From NCBI GenBank assembly GCA_965205965.1, contig CBDBHT010000006.1, positions 558,001 to 622,000 on the forward strand: 64,000 nucleotides of DNA, read 5' to 3'. Shown here piece by piece: positions 52,217 through 59,817 of this stretch. The notes beneath the pieces were generated by a model that was not told the origin of the DNA, did no database searches, and was given only the letters and a program-made list of their open reading frames with translations. Position numbers and translations under genes: made by a program. Each line of letters opens with the position of its first letter. The first letter of the stretch is position 1. The DNA comes from Bin55 sp965205965. GTDB lineage: Bacteria; Pseudomonadota; Gammaproteobacteria; Pseudomonadales; Azotimanducaceae.

Positions 52217-53819
52217 AAATCCCGAATCTACTGCGTTCAGTGTTTATTAGTTGGCGTGCTGCAAAGGATAAAGCACTACCTAATATAGGACGCGTTTCAA
52301 GCGGGTCAATGATTCCATCGTCCCAAAGTCGTGCACTTGAAAAATATGGATGCCCTTCCCGTTCATATTGGTTTCGGATTTTGTTTATGAAGATTTTTTG
52401 TTCTTCATCGGACCAAGACTCACCCTGAGATTCGAGGTTGTCTCGCCTTACCGTTGCTAGTACGTGAGCAGCTTGTTCGCCTCCCATGACGGAAATTCTT
52501 GCGTTGGGCCAAACCCATAAAAAACGGGACCCGTAGGCACGCCCACACATAGCATAGTTTCCGGCTCCAAAAGATCCTCCAATTACGACCGTGAATTTCG
52601 GAACCTTTGCACACGCTACAGCCGTGACCATTTTGGCACCACTTTTGGCGATTCCTTCATTTTCGTATTTCTGACCGACCATGAATCCAGTAACGTTTTG
52701 CAGGAACAGCAACGGAATACCGCGTCGGTCAGCTAATTGAATGAAGTGAGCACCCTTTAATGCTGACTCGGAAAACAGGATACCGTTGTTCGCAAGTATC
52801 GCTACCGGTTGCCCATATATAGAAGCAAACCCACAAACCAACGTCTCACCGTACAGCACTTTGAATTCGTTGAATTGAGAGCCATCTATTAGTCGTGCGA
52901 TAATCTCCCGCACGTCATAGGGCGTTCGGAGGTCTACTGGAACAATCCCGTATATTTGGTCAGTTGGATATTTCGGTTCGTCGTAATCTTGCTGGTCGAT
53001 GGTGGCTCGATAAACCAGATGATACGAGTGTATCGCTTCGCGTGCCATTTCCAGGGCATGTTCGTCATTCGTAGCTAAATAATCGGTTACCCCCGACGTT
53101 CGTGAATGAATATCGCCTCCCCCGAGGGATTCTGCGTCGACGATTTCGCCCGTGGCCGCTTTCACTAAAGGGGGACCACCGAGAAAAATCGTGCCTTGAT
53201 TTCTGACGATGATCGCTTCATCGCACATAGTTGGAACATAGGCACCACCCGCAGTGCAGGAACCCATGACTACTGCAATTTGTGGGATCCCCATCGCAGA
53301 AAGGTTTGCTTGGTTGTAGAAGATTCGACCGAAGTGATTCTTATCCGGGAATACATCGGACTGCCTAGGAAGAAACGCACCGCCCGAATCAACGAGGTAA
53401 ATGCAAGGCAACTGATTCTCAGCTGCGATTTCTTGTGCTCTAAGATGTTTTTTTACGGTGATTGGGTAATAAGTGCCACCTTTGACCGTGGAATCATTGG
53501 CGACGATCATGCATGGCACCTCCTTAACGTATCCAATACCAGTGATGAGTCCCCCTGCCGGTAGCCAGTCGTCATATAGTTCGTATCCTGCAAACGCGCC
53601 TAGCTCTAGAAATACCGTGTTTGGATCAAGTAGGCGGTGAATGCGTTCGCGGGGAAGCATCTTTCCACGTGACGTATGCCTCGCTCGCGATCGTTCGTCA
53701 CCACCGAGCGATATGCGATCAAGCAGCGCATGGAGATTTTTGTTAAGTTCTTCATGGTACGCTGTGTTAACGGCGAACGATCTGGACCGTACATCAAGTT
53801 GAGTTTGTATTATTGGCAT
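52206..53819 (-). CDS. acyl-CoA carboxylase carboxyltransferase (beta) subunit
   Basis: 537 residues from the ATG at 53819, preferred because GGAAAG lies six bases upstream; an in-frame GTG/ATG at 53837 is possible. Two crotonase-fold halves: DPNTVFLELGAFAGYELYDDWLPAGGLITGIGYV, then CIYLVDSGGAFLPRQSDVFPDKNHFGRIFYNQA, GSCTAGGAYVPTMCDE and GTIFLGGPPLVKAATGE. The C-terminal half has FLQNVTGFMVGQKYENEGIAKSGAKMVTA and GGSFGAGNYAMCGRAY. These match 3-methylcrotonyl-CoA carboxylase beta more closely than the propionyl-CoA type. The biotin-carrying alpha subunit is not in the window. Confidence 0.9.
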   Translation of the reverse strand: MPIIQTQLDVRSRSFAVNTAYHEELNKNLHALLDRISLGGDERSRARHTSRGKMLPRERIHRLLDPNTVFLELGAFAGYELYDDWLPAGGLITGIGYVKEVPCMIVANDSTVKGGTYYPITVKKHLRAQEIAAENQLPCIYLVDSGGAFLPRQSDVFPDKNHFGRIFYNQANLSAMGIPQIAVVMGSCTAGGAYVPTMCDEAIIVRNQGTIFLGGPPLVKAATGEIVDAESLGGGDIHSRTSGVTDYLATNDEHALEMAREAIHSYHLVYRATIDQQDYDEPKYPTDQIYGIVPVDLRTPYDVREIIARLIDGSQFNEFKVLYGETLVCGFASIYGQPVAILANNGILFSESALKGAHFIQLADRRGIPLLFLQNVTGFMVGQKYENEGIAKSGAKMVTAVACAKVPKFTVVIGGSFGAGNYAMCGRAYGSRFLWVWPNARISVMGGEQAAHVLATVRRDNLESQGESWSDEEQKIFINKIRNQYEREGHPYFSSARLWDDGIIDPLETRPILGSALSFAARQLINTERSRFGIFRM

Positions 53820-53875
53820 GTTGTCTTTCCGCACCAAACTAACAGTTTTGCAAACCTAGGCGTAAGAGTTGGATA

Positions 53876-55306
53876 TCAATCGAGAGAATTGACGTATTCC
53901 AACGTATCTTCCAGCGCACGATCAAACTTCGAGAAAAGCTCATCGATCTGGTTTTCCGTAATAATGAGTGGCGGGCAGAAAGCGATCGTATCTCGCAGTG
54001 GTCGTAAAATTAAGCCGTGCTCGCGACACTTCTGCATGCAAAAATCCCCGACGCGATGATCCAGACTGAACTGTTCCTTGGTATTGCGGTTCTTTACGAG
54101 TTCAATTGCACCTATTAGTCCGCAACCTCTCGCATCACCGACCAAGGGATGATCGGAATATTGTCTTATCCGCGATTGGAAAACTTTGCCCATCTGAGAT
54201 GCGTGATTAAAAATATCTCGCTCTTCCATCAGTTGCAGATTGCGCAAGGCAACCGCTGCGCTGACGGGATGGCCGGTGTAAGTGAATCCGTGGCCAAAGA
54301 TCCCTGATTTGTTTGTTGCATTGACGATAGGTTCGTACATGAACTTGGGAATCAATACCGCACTGATGGGCAGGTACGCACTCGAAAGTGCCTTGGCCAG
54401 ACTCATGGTCGTTGGCTTGATACCCATCGTCTGGCAACCAAATGGGTTTCCCGTGCGTCCAAAACCGCAGATAATCTCGTCGTCAATGAAATGAATTCGA
54501 TATTTGCGTAGGATAGATTGTATTTTTTTGTAATAGCCATCCGGCGGAATCACAACCCCGCCCACGCCAAGAATCGGCTCGGCAATGAATGCAGCGATGG
54601 TTTCTGGTCCTTCCGCTTGAATCAAATCTTCTAAATTGTTAGCAAGACGCGCAGTGAACTGTTCTTCCGTTTCACCTTCTAGTGCATTGCGATAATAAAA
54701 AGGAGAATCCGTGTGGAGTACACCAGGAATGGGCAAGTCGAAATTTTGATGGAATGCTGGTAGCCCCGTAAGACTGCCGGATACAATCGTAACTCCGTGG
54801 TATGCTCCGAGTCGGGAAATTATCTTTTTCTTTTGAGGTTTTCCAACGAGATTGTGGTAGTGCCACATAAGTTTAACTTGAGTATCATTGGCATCCGATC
54901 CGGATAATCCGAAGAATACGCGATCCGCATTGAACGGGACCAACTCTTTCAGTTTTTCTGCAAGCAATACGCTTGGTTCGTTCGTCGCCCCGGCAAAGAG
55001 CTGGGAATAAGAAAGTTTTTCCATCTGTTGACGACCTGCCTCAACTAGTTCTTCGACCCCGTAACCAAGAGCAGTACACCAGAGACCTGCCATGCCTTCT
55101 AGATATTGCTTGCCATGATTGTCCCAAAGGTAGACGTCTTTGGCTCGCATGTGCACCGATGGACCGCGTCGATGGTAATCAGCTAAATTTGTTGTTGGAT
55201 GAAGCAGGTGCTTTAGATCGCGCATTTCGATCGAGTCTGGTGCGAACTCGTTATGTAACAAGTCTGCCATTAGTGGAAGGTTCTGATTTGGCAATCTGAG
55301 ATACAC
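53876..55306 (-). CDS. class III (omega) aminotransferase
   Basis: 476 residues; an ATG at 55270 (MADLLHNEF) is an alternative start. PLP enzyme of the beta-alanine/4-aminobutyrate:pyruvate type. N-terminal RGPSVHMRAKDVYLWDNHGKQYLEGMAGLWC, the cofactor-binding FFGLSGSDANDTQVKLMWHY, AFIAEPILGVGGVVIPPDGYY, IDDEIICGFGRTGNPFGCQTMGIKPTTMSLAKALSSAYLPISAVLI (Asp of DDE and the PLP Lys in LAKAL), and GFTYTGHPVSAAVALRNL. Pyruvate as acceptor would give alanine, which the next gene's product can oxidise. No own ribosome site is obvious. Confidence 0.9.
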   Translation of the reverse strand: MYLRLPNQNLPLMADLLHNEFAPDSIEMRDLKHLLHPTTNLADYHRRGPSVHMRAKDVYLWDNHGKQYLEGMAGLWCTALGYGVEELVEAGRQQMEKLSYSQLFAGATNEPSVLLAEKLKELVPFNADRVFFGLSGSDANDTQVKLMWHYHNLVGKPQKKKIISRLGAYHGVTIVSGSLTGLPAFHQNFDLPIPGVLHTDSPFYYRNALEGETEEQFTARLANNLEDLIQAEGPETIAAFIAEPILGVGGVVIPPDGYYKKIQSILRKYRIHFIDDEIICGFGRTGNPFGCQTMGIKPTTMSLAKALSSAYLPISAVLIPKFMYEPIVNATNKSGIFGHGFTYTGHPVSAAVALRNLQLMEERDIFNHASQMGKVFQSRIRQYSDHPLVGDARGCGLIGAIELVKNRNTKEQFSLDHRVGDFCMQKCREHGLILRPLRDTIAFCPPLIITENQIDELFSKFDRALEDTLEYVNSLD

Positions 55307-55379
55307 ACGGCGGTGCCGAGGCGAAAGGAAGGAGGAAAGATCCTCGACACTGCGTGCAAGAAATATGCTGGTTTACGCG

Positions 55380-56492
55380 CTACGCCGCGTCCAGCAACTC
55401 TATATCTATAGATGGGCAGCCAAGTGATACTGCGACCGCCGGGTGGTATATCGAACCGGCGTGGATGTTTAAGCCATCAGCAAAATGAGGATCTGATTGC
55501 AACGCTTTCTTCCAGCCAAGGTCAGCAATCTTTTGTACAAAAGGCAAAGTCGCATCGTTCAGTGCCAGCGTTGCCGTACGGGCAACGGCCCCGGGCATAT
55601 TAGTAACGCAGTAGTGAACGACGCCATCAACGATAAACATTGGATGATCGTGAGTCGTGGGGTGACTCGTCTCGAAGCAACCTCCTTGATCAATTGAGAT
55701 ATCGACGATCGCCGCACCGTCAGGCATCCGTTCAATATCACTACGTGAGACGACCCTTGGAGCCGTGGCACCAGGAATTAATATCGCTCCAATAACAAGG
55801 TCTGCTTCTTCGACTAGTCCAGTAATCACTTCAGTTTCTGATGGTGCGACATCAATGGGAGCATCGAATTCATTCGGTAATTGTTCGACGCGTTTGGAGT
55901 TCCTTTCAACAATAGTAACTCGAGCACCGAGACCGAGAGCCATTTGTGCAGCATTAGTTCCAGCTATGCCACCACCTATGATGACGACATGTGCAGGCGG
56001 TACGTCTAGAACTCCACCAAGTAAAACTCCGCGGCCACCTGACGCCCTTTCAAGCGCGTGAGCACCTACCTGAATAGACATACGTCCGGCAATGGCACTC
56101 ATCGGCATAAGTAATGGTAAACCTCCGATGGGAGAAGTTACGGTTTCATAGGCAATTGCCGTGGCCCCTGAGTCAAGGAGAGCTTCCGCTTGAGAACGAT
56201 CGACGGCAAGGTGTAAGTACGTGAAAATTGTTTGACCTTCGCGCAAGTACGAACATTCCGTGGGATTGGGTTCCTTTACCTTGACGATAAGGTCCGCACT
56301 CCATGCATCCTCAAGAGTACCTATACGTGCTCCCACAGATACGTACATATCGTTATCGAAGCCTATGGCAATACTAGCATCTTTCTGTACCGTGACTTGG
56401 TGCCCTTGGTCAACAAGCTCAGCTACCGAGGAGGGCGTTAAACCAACTCGGTATTCATGAACTTTGGTTTCTTTGGGTACACCAATGTGCAC
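55380..56492 (-). CDS. ald: alanine dehydrogenase
   Basis: 370 residues from the GTG at 56492, chosen because GGAGA lies seven bases before it and family members begin at this IGVPKE block; a longer frame to 56528 exists. NAD-dependent interconversion of L-alanine with pyruvate and ammonia. Visible: IGVPKETKVHEYRVGLTPSSV, VKVKEPNPTECSYLREGQTIFTYLHLA, the substrate-binding His in YLHLA, the NAD motif VVIIGGGIAGTNAAQMALGLGARVTIVE, and VVDISIDQGGCFETSHPTTHDHP. C-terminal NMPGAVARTATLALNDATLPF. The length is the usual about 370. It is transcribed divergently from an Lrp regulator. Confidence 0.95.
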   Translation of the reverse strand: MHIGVPKETKVHEYRVGLTPSSVAELVDQGHQVTVQKDASIAIGFDNDMYVSVGARIGTLEDAWSADLIVKVKEPNPTECSYLREGQTIFTYLHLAVDRSQAEALLDSGATAIAYETVTSPIGGLPLLMPMSAIAGRMSIQVGAHALERASGGRGVLLGGVLDVPPAHVVIIGGGIAGTNAAQMALGLGARVTIVERNSKRVEQLPNEFDAPIDVAPSETEVITGLVEEADLVIGAILIPGATAPRVVSRSDIERMPDGAAIVDISIDQGGCFETSHPTTHDHPMFIVDGVVHYCVTNMPGAVARTATLALNDATLPFVQKIADLGWKKALQSDPHFADGLNIHAGSIYHPAVAVSLGCPSIDIELLDAA

Positions 56493-56573
56493 GCTAGATC
56501 TCCAATCTGGCGATACGTCTGAATACATTACAGGTTTTTACAAGAAATTTGATTGCAAAATACGCGAAGGATA

Positions 56574-56587
56574 TGCATTTGTATGCA
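56574..56587. promoter_or_regulatory. candidate Lrp operator between ald and its regulator
   Basis: TGCAT-TTGT-ATGCA is an interrupted palindrome in the 120-bp AT-rich gap between the divergent genes. Lrp/AsnC proteins often bind such sites. No second copy was found to support it. Confidence 0.3.
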
Positions 56588-56613
56588 GTATTATTTGAAA
56601 ATGAAATATTTTA

Positions 56614-57102
56614 TTGATGGAATATTCGAATATGGATCGTATAGATCGAAAGATATTGTATGAGTTACAGTTGGATGGTCGGATTAGCAATGTGGAACTT
56701 GCGTTGAGAGTGAATTTGTCGGAGTCGGCATGTCTACGTAGGGTTAAGCGATTGGAAGACAGTGACTTGATTCGAGGCTACGTTTGCTTACTGGATCAGT
56801 CATTAGCAGGATATCCCGACAACGTGTTCGTGCAAATCACTTTGGAAAGTCAACAAAGTAACGATCTCGCCACGTTTGAACGTGAAGTTATCAAACATCC
56901 GCAAGTCATGGAATGCCATATGATGTCGGGTTCATTTGACTATTTGTTGCACGTGATCGTTGCCGATGTTCGAGATTACGAGCAGCTGCATAGTCAACAT
57001 CTTACGCGCTTGCCAGGCGTAGCTCGGGTCCAATCAAGTTTCGGACTGCGTACCGTGACCAAACGTACTGAAATGCCGGTTGCTACGGATGTTAGCGTAT
57101 AG
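56614..57102 (+). CDS. Lrp/AsnC-family regulator 2
   Basis: 162 residues; the ATG at 56632 (MDRIDRKIL) matches usual family starts and may be the real one. Winged helix-turn-helix IDRKILYELQLDGRISNVELALRVNLSESACLRRVKRLEDSDLIRGYVCLL, then RAM domain HPQVMECHMMSGSFDYLLHVIVADVRDYEQLHSQHLTRLPGVARVQSSFGL. Likely regulates ald and perhaps the aminotransferase. It is similar in size and organisation to the regulator at 51713 but only moderately similar in sequence. Confidence 0.92.
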   Translation: MMEYSNMDRIDRKILYELQLDGRISNVELALRVNLSESACLRRVKRLEDSDLIRGYVCLLDQSLAGYPDNVFVQITLESQQSNDLATFEREVIKHPQVMECHMMSGSFDYLLHVIVADVRDYEQLHSQHLTRLPGVARVQSSFGLRTVTKRTEMPVATDVSV

Positions 57103-57124
57103 GTTTCGACGCTTAAGAAGCCAA

Positions 57125-57363
57125 GCAGTCTGCGCCGCAGGACTTGCTGGACAAGGTAAGTTTCGGCATTTCCATCATACAGCTGTCAAAAATCCTTAGG
57201 CAATGTCCAGAAGCGGCCCAAACCCTCGCATGGGAACGGTTTTCTTGCTTCTTATTGCGGGTTTTGCGCCGTTTTCCGGCCCGTTCTCGTCAACAGGGCG
57301 CCAGTCCTCCCGTTCAATCGCCGCAAGTTGAGTGCCAGACAGACCAATCGTCCATTCCCCTTG
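57125..57363. repeat. about 240-bp dispersed repeat with one M2-type end, copy 2
   Basis: Near-identical to 20880-21118, starting GCAGTCTGCGCCGCAGGAC. It begins 20 bp after the Lrp stop codon. Confidence 0.6.
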
Positions 57364-57399
57364 GGAAGGTCTGAACAAGCTCGTTCAAGACCGGGAAAT

Positions 57400-58500
57400 T
57401 GCTGATAGAGGCTGAGAATCTATCCGATGGGGCGTTTTGGCTGTGCCCTATCGCCTCTGGAGCTCGATTTCCTCCCGATTTCATCGCCTGACGCGATCTG
57501 CAGGCGGATTCATCCCGCGTCAGGTCGCTACGCGGCGGCCAGCAATCAGCAGATTAGTGAACCCCAGCAGCAACGCCAGCCGTTGCGTGTTTTTGGCCAG
57601 ACCCCGATAGCGCACCTTGGCGTATCCGAAGTGCCGCTTCACGTACAGGAACGGATGCTCCACTTTGGCACGCTTTGGCACGCACTGAGGCCTTGCACTT
57701 CTCTCGCATCCTCGCAGGGTCGTCCGGTGCCAGTCGGCGGCGCACATCCGGACGCATCGCCACCTGCCAGGCTACCTTCGATCCCTGGAACTCCGGACGT
57801 TTGTCGATGCCTTGATATCCTGCATCGCCCCAAACCGTCGTCTCGCCTCCGTGTAACAGCCGGTGTGCCTGAGCCAGATCCGACGCATGGGCCGCCGTGG
57901 TGGCCACACTATGTGTCAGACCCGATGTCGCATCCACACCGATATGCGCCTTCATGCCGAAATGCCACTGGTTGCCTTTCTTGGCCTGATGCATCTCCGG
58001 ATCCCGCTCCTGCCGCCGGTTCTTCGTTGACGATGGTGCCTCGATCAGGGTCGCATCCACCATCCACGATCGTTCCCTGCTTCATGCGATGACCACAGGA
58101 TGCCAGATGCGCGTTGATGGCTCCGAACAACCGCCTCGCCCAGATCATGCTTCTCCAGCAAGTGCCGGAAGTTCAGGATCGTCGTCTCATCCGGCAGCGC
58201 ATCCGTCAGTCGCAATCCCACAAACCGACGCACGGACTCCGCCTCGTAGAGCAGATCCTCCATCCCCGGATCACTCAGGTTATAGAACAACTGCACGCAA
58301 TGAACCCGCAGCATCACGCCCAGCGGGTACGGCTGCCGATCGCAGCCGGCCTTCGGATAGAACGGCTCGATCCGACCTTCCAGTCGTTCCCAGGGGATCA
58401 GTTGCTCCATTCGCTCCAGAAAGAGCTCCCGCCGTGTGCGACGCTTCTTCCGGTCGTATTCCAACTCCGCAAAGGTCAATTGCCCCATAACTGATCTATC
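57400..58500 (-). pseudogene. IS5-family element with multiply frameshifted transposase
   Basis: From 58488 the minus strand gives MGQLTFAELEYDRKKRRTRRELFLERMEQLIPWERLEGRIEPFYPKAG...LSDPGMEDLLYEAESVRRFVGLRLTDALPDETTILNFRHLLEKHDL. It then shifts to LFGAINAHLASCGHRMKQGTIVD, and shifts again to MVDATLIEAPSSTKN...MKAHIGVDATSGLTHSV (Asp), TVWGDAGYQGIDKRPE (Asp) and, after another shift, the Glu region near 57640. All parts of an IS5 transposase are present but in at least four pieces. Confidence 0.75.
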
Positions 58501-58554
58501 CCATGCTCGAAGATTTTACCCATTATGCCAGATGTCGACTTATTCAGACCTTCC

Positions 58555-58700
58555 CTTGCACCTGCTCCAGTCCGCGGACACTGAAGCGGCGAAAACCCAT
58601 CACGTGCTTGATCCAGCCGATCGGTGCTTCCGCCATCCACTTCCGCTGTGCATAAACCGCACGACTTTCCCGGCTGGTCAGACGCTGCGCCATCCGCGCC
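58555..58700 (-). pseudogene. IS1182-like transposase C-terminal fragment, copy 2
   Basis: Minus-strand GRAVYAQRKWMAEAPIGWIKHVMGFRRFSVRGLEQVQG-type sequence, closely matching 21237-21400. Confidence 0.55.
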
Positions 58701-58707
58701 GAGGCGG

Positions 58708-58768
58708 GACCTGCCGATTACACATAAGTACAGCTTAACTTCTTATAGTGGCTGCTGCTGACCAGCCT
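58708..58768. repeat. 60-bp dispersed repeat
   Basis: CTGCCGATTACACATAAGTA...CTGCTGACCAGCCTGCAG recurs inverted at about 62468-62530. It probably marks an end of an unidentified element. Confidence 0.5.
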
Positions 58769-58918
58769 GCAGTCTGCGCCGTAGAAACGTAGGGATGCTC
58801 TTTAGTAGGAAAGATCATCTAAAATGCGTATTAATGAAGTATAGAATTCCTGTTCTGAGTTATTTACAAACTATCCATCCTGAAAAATATACCAGAAATT
58901 TTCTACGGCGCAGACTGC
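58769..58918. repeat. M2 element, full length, inverted
   Basis: GCAGTCTGCGCCGTAGAAA on the left and its complement on the right enclose 150 bp. Inverted relative to 17556-17706. Confidence 0.75.
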
Positions 58919-59082
58919 CTGGCGATTGGTCGCACTCACCCGCTTGGGACGCGCCCCCTCGGAACTGCCCGCCGAGACGATGCTCACCGACATCAAACTC
59001 ACCGTGTTGCGAGACTTGACCTTGGATGACCCACGCAACCCGTCACCCAACGATCTCGGCAAGGCACTCCTCCCAGGGCAAT

Positions 59083-59451
59083 CGCATTTGGAATTTCGTG
59101 TTTGATTGGCGTGTCCGCTTGTGTCAGACTCCGTCGCCGATTCCAGGGACGAAGAACGGGATGCTGGATGTTCCCCTGCTATTTCATGAAGTTGAGGACC
59201 CACGGCGAAGCAACGCGACGCGCCATGATTTGCAGGAGATGCTACTGATTGCCCTGCTGTCGGCACTGTCTGGTGGCGAGGGATGCGTGGACATGGAGTG
59301 CTTTGGTCGGGCGAAAGAGGGATTTCTGCGTCTGTTTCTGCGGCTTGAACACGGCATTCCGAGTCACGATGCCTTGACTTCCCTCCTGGACATGGTTCGC
59401 GCCGCCCTGCAGCTTGAGTAAATTTCAAATGCGATTGCCCTGCTGCGGCCT
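59083..59451 (+). pseudogene. ISAs1-family element reduced to 369 bp
   Basis: Inverted ends (AGGGCAATCGCATTTGGAATTT and complement) enclose only the transposase N-terminus from 59161: MLDVPLLFHEVEDPRRSNATRHDLQEMLLIALLSALSGGEGCVDMECFGRAKEGFLRLFLRLEHGIPSHDA. The frame then stops at 59421. Both ends are kept and most of the gene is deleted, as in non-autonomous derivatives. Confidence 0.75.
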
Positions 59452-59459
59452 GCCGATTA

Positions 59460-59817
59460 CACACATCTCCCGCTTGACTTCTATTTGTCGGGTCGCAATA
59501 GTTTATAGACGTAGTCGGGTCCTTTCTGGTGGGCGAGGCGGATGAGTCGCTGGTAGGCATCGGCCTGATGCATTAAGGCTGTGTATCCCTTCCAGATCGT
59601 CTCGTACCCGGGCGGGCGATTGCTGCGACGGTTCGGGAAGCCGGGCCCGGCATGGCGATGGCTAGGAGTGCCTTACCGAGATCGTCGGGGGGCGGGCTGC
59701 GTAGGTCATCCAAGGTCAGGTTCCCGTAGCACGGTGAGCATCGTCCCGGTGGGCAGTTCCGGGGTGTCGCGTCCCAAGCGGGTGAGTGTGACCAATCGCC
59801 CAGCCCAGTACCCACCC
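59460..59817 (-). pseudogene. transposase C-terminal remnant, family uncertain
   Basis: The minus strand yields VTLTRLGRDTPELPTGTMLTVLRE, then LDDLRSPPPDDLGKALLA, then NRRSNRPPGYETIWKGYTALMHQADAYQRLIRLAHQKGPDYVYKLLRPDK and a stop, over two or three frames. A scrap of the first block also occurs at 58920-59040. Probably an IS4-type transposase tail. Confidence 0.4.
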
